Shown: piece by piece, positions 63,741 to 64,000 of the stretch
Layout of the letters: every line of letters begins with the position of its first letter
Position numbering within the stretch: the first letter of the stretch is position 1
NCBI RefSeq assembly: GCF_019392195.1
Contig: NZ_JAHXKI010000002.1
Location: 1,860,001 to 1,924,000 of the forward strand
DNA from: Marinobacter sp. F4206
GTDB taxonomy: Bacteria; Pseudomonadota; Gammaproteobacteria; Pseudomonadales; Oleiphilaceae
Length of the DNA: 64,000 nucleotides
Direction of reading: 5' to 3'
Notes under the pieces: generated by a model
Database searches by the model: none
The model's input: only the letters and a program-made list of their open reading frames with translations
What the model was told of the DNA's origin: nothing
Translations under genes and position numbers: made by a program

Positions 63741-64000
63741 GATGCCGGTTCCGTCAACAACACAAGCTCGGTGAAACCACCCCGCTCAAGAACCCGGAAC
63801 AGGGCTTCCAGGTCGGTCATGGCGATGGAACCGGCGGCGGCGATTTTCAGGGGGCGGTCGGAATCGGGTGGCGGCAGGCGCCGGATCAGCTTGTCGGCGG
63901 GGAGTGAGTCACCGACAACCTGCCAGTCGCCGCTGGCGGTGACCAACAGATCGGCATGGGGTGCCTGCTGGGTGAGATCCGAGGCGCCCGGCAGCTCCGG
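63737..64000 (-). CDS. exbD: ExbD/TolR-like biopolymer transport protein, C-terminal part
   Basis: The frame is open from the window edge (64000) to the stop overlapping the TonB start, giving 87 residues. Its periplasmic part matches ExbD: an ADLLVTASGDWQVVGDSLPADKLIRRLPP segment (split), IAAAGSIAMTDLEALFRVLERGGFTELVLLTEPA. The membrane helix lies outside the window. ExbD couples proton flow to TonB. The gene order exbD-tonB with ATGA overlap supports the call. Confidence 0.85.

Overview
The window is a 64 kb chromosomal piece of a GC-rich, marine, salt-adapted gammaproteobacterium. The evidence is an ectoine-pathway cluster, a WS/DGAT wax-ester synthase, TonB/ExbD, a NosR fragment at the left edge, assimilatory nitrate genes and many dense operons with Shine-Dalgarno sites. 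Marinobacter or a close relative fits best, but that is inference from gene content, not from a search. I saw no rRNA, tRNA, CRISPR array, transposase or prophage.

Left third (1-16 kb): a NosR fragment, a LOG-family hydrolase, a Na+/alanine symporter, several housekeeping or hypothetical genes, a polar amino-acid ABC transporter (7.3-9.5 kb), and a block with a DUF3179 protein, a cytochrome-like protein with Cys-Asn-Pro-Cys repeats, a translationally coupled unknown gene and a convergent ECF sigma/anti-sigma pair. At 13.5-19.2 kb lies a co-directional set: VTT/disulfide-oxidoreductase fusion, radical SAM enzyme, Na+/solute symporter and atypical metallophosphoesterase. Its function is unknown to me.

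Middle (19-46 kb): ectA-ectB-aspartokinase without ectC, a group 2-type sigma factor, tag/PPTase/pdxH, a MHYT protein with a degraded GGDEF domain, a large AsmA/DUF748 protein, YfbR, an SPFH/NfeD pair, a diguanylate cyclase, a metal-dependent hydrolase with a divergent AraC regulator, a wax-ester synthase and an RND efflux pair.

Right third (46-62.9 kb): a nitrate-assimilation regulon in four NasR-type units. These are flavoprotein-nirB-nirD; nrtA-nrtB-nrtD (then nasR, on the opposite strand); nasA (divergent from nrtA); and a NirC/FocA channel followed by a PP2C-kinase fusion. Each unit starts with a -24/-12 (sigma-54) promoter, and each has a strong intrinsic terminator in its leader. Directly before or overlapping the terminator's 5' arm is a small hairpin with a six-base loop of the ANTAR-target type. 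nasR encodes a NIT-ANTAR antiterminator. The whole reads as one double-locked circuit: nitrogen limitation through sigma-54/NtrC and nitrate through NasR. An orphan hcp with its own sigma-54-like promoter follows the kinase. TonB and a partial ExbD close the window.

A 74-bp hairpin repeat occurs twice, 30 kb apart and in opposite orientation, each time inside an operon. The copies have different but self-complementary arms around a conserved core.
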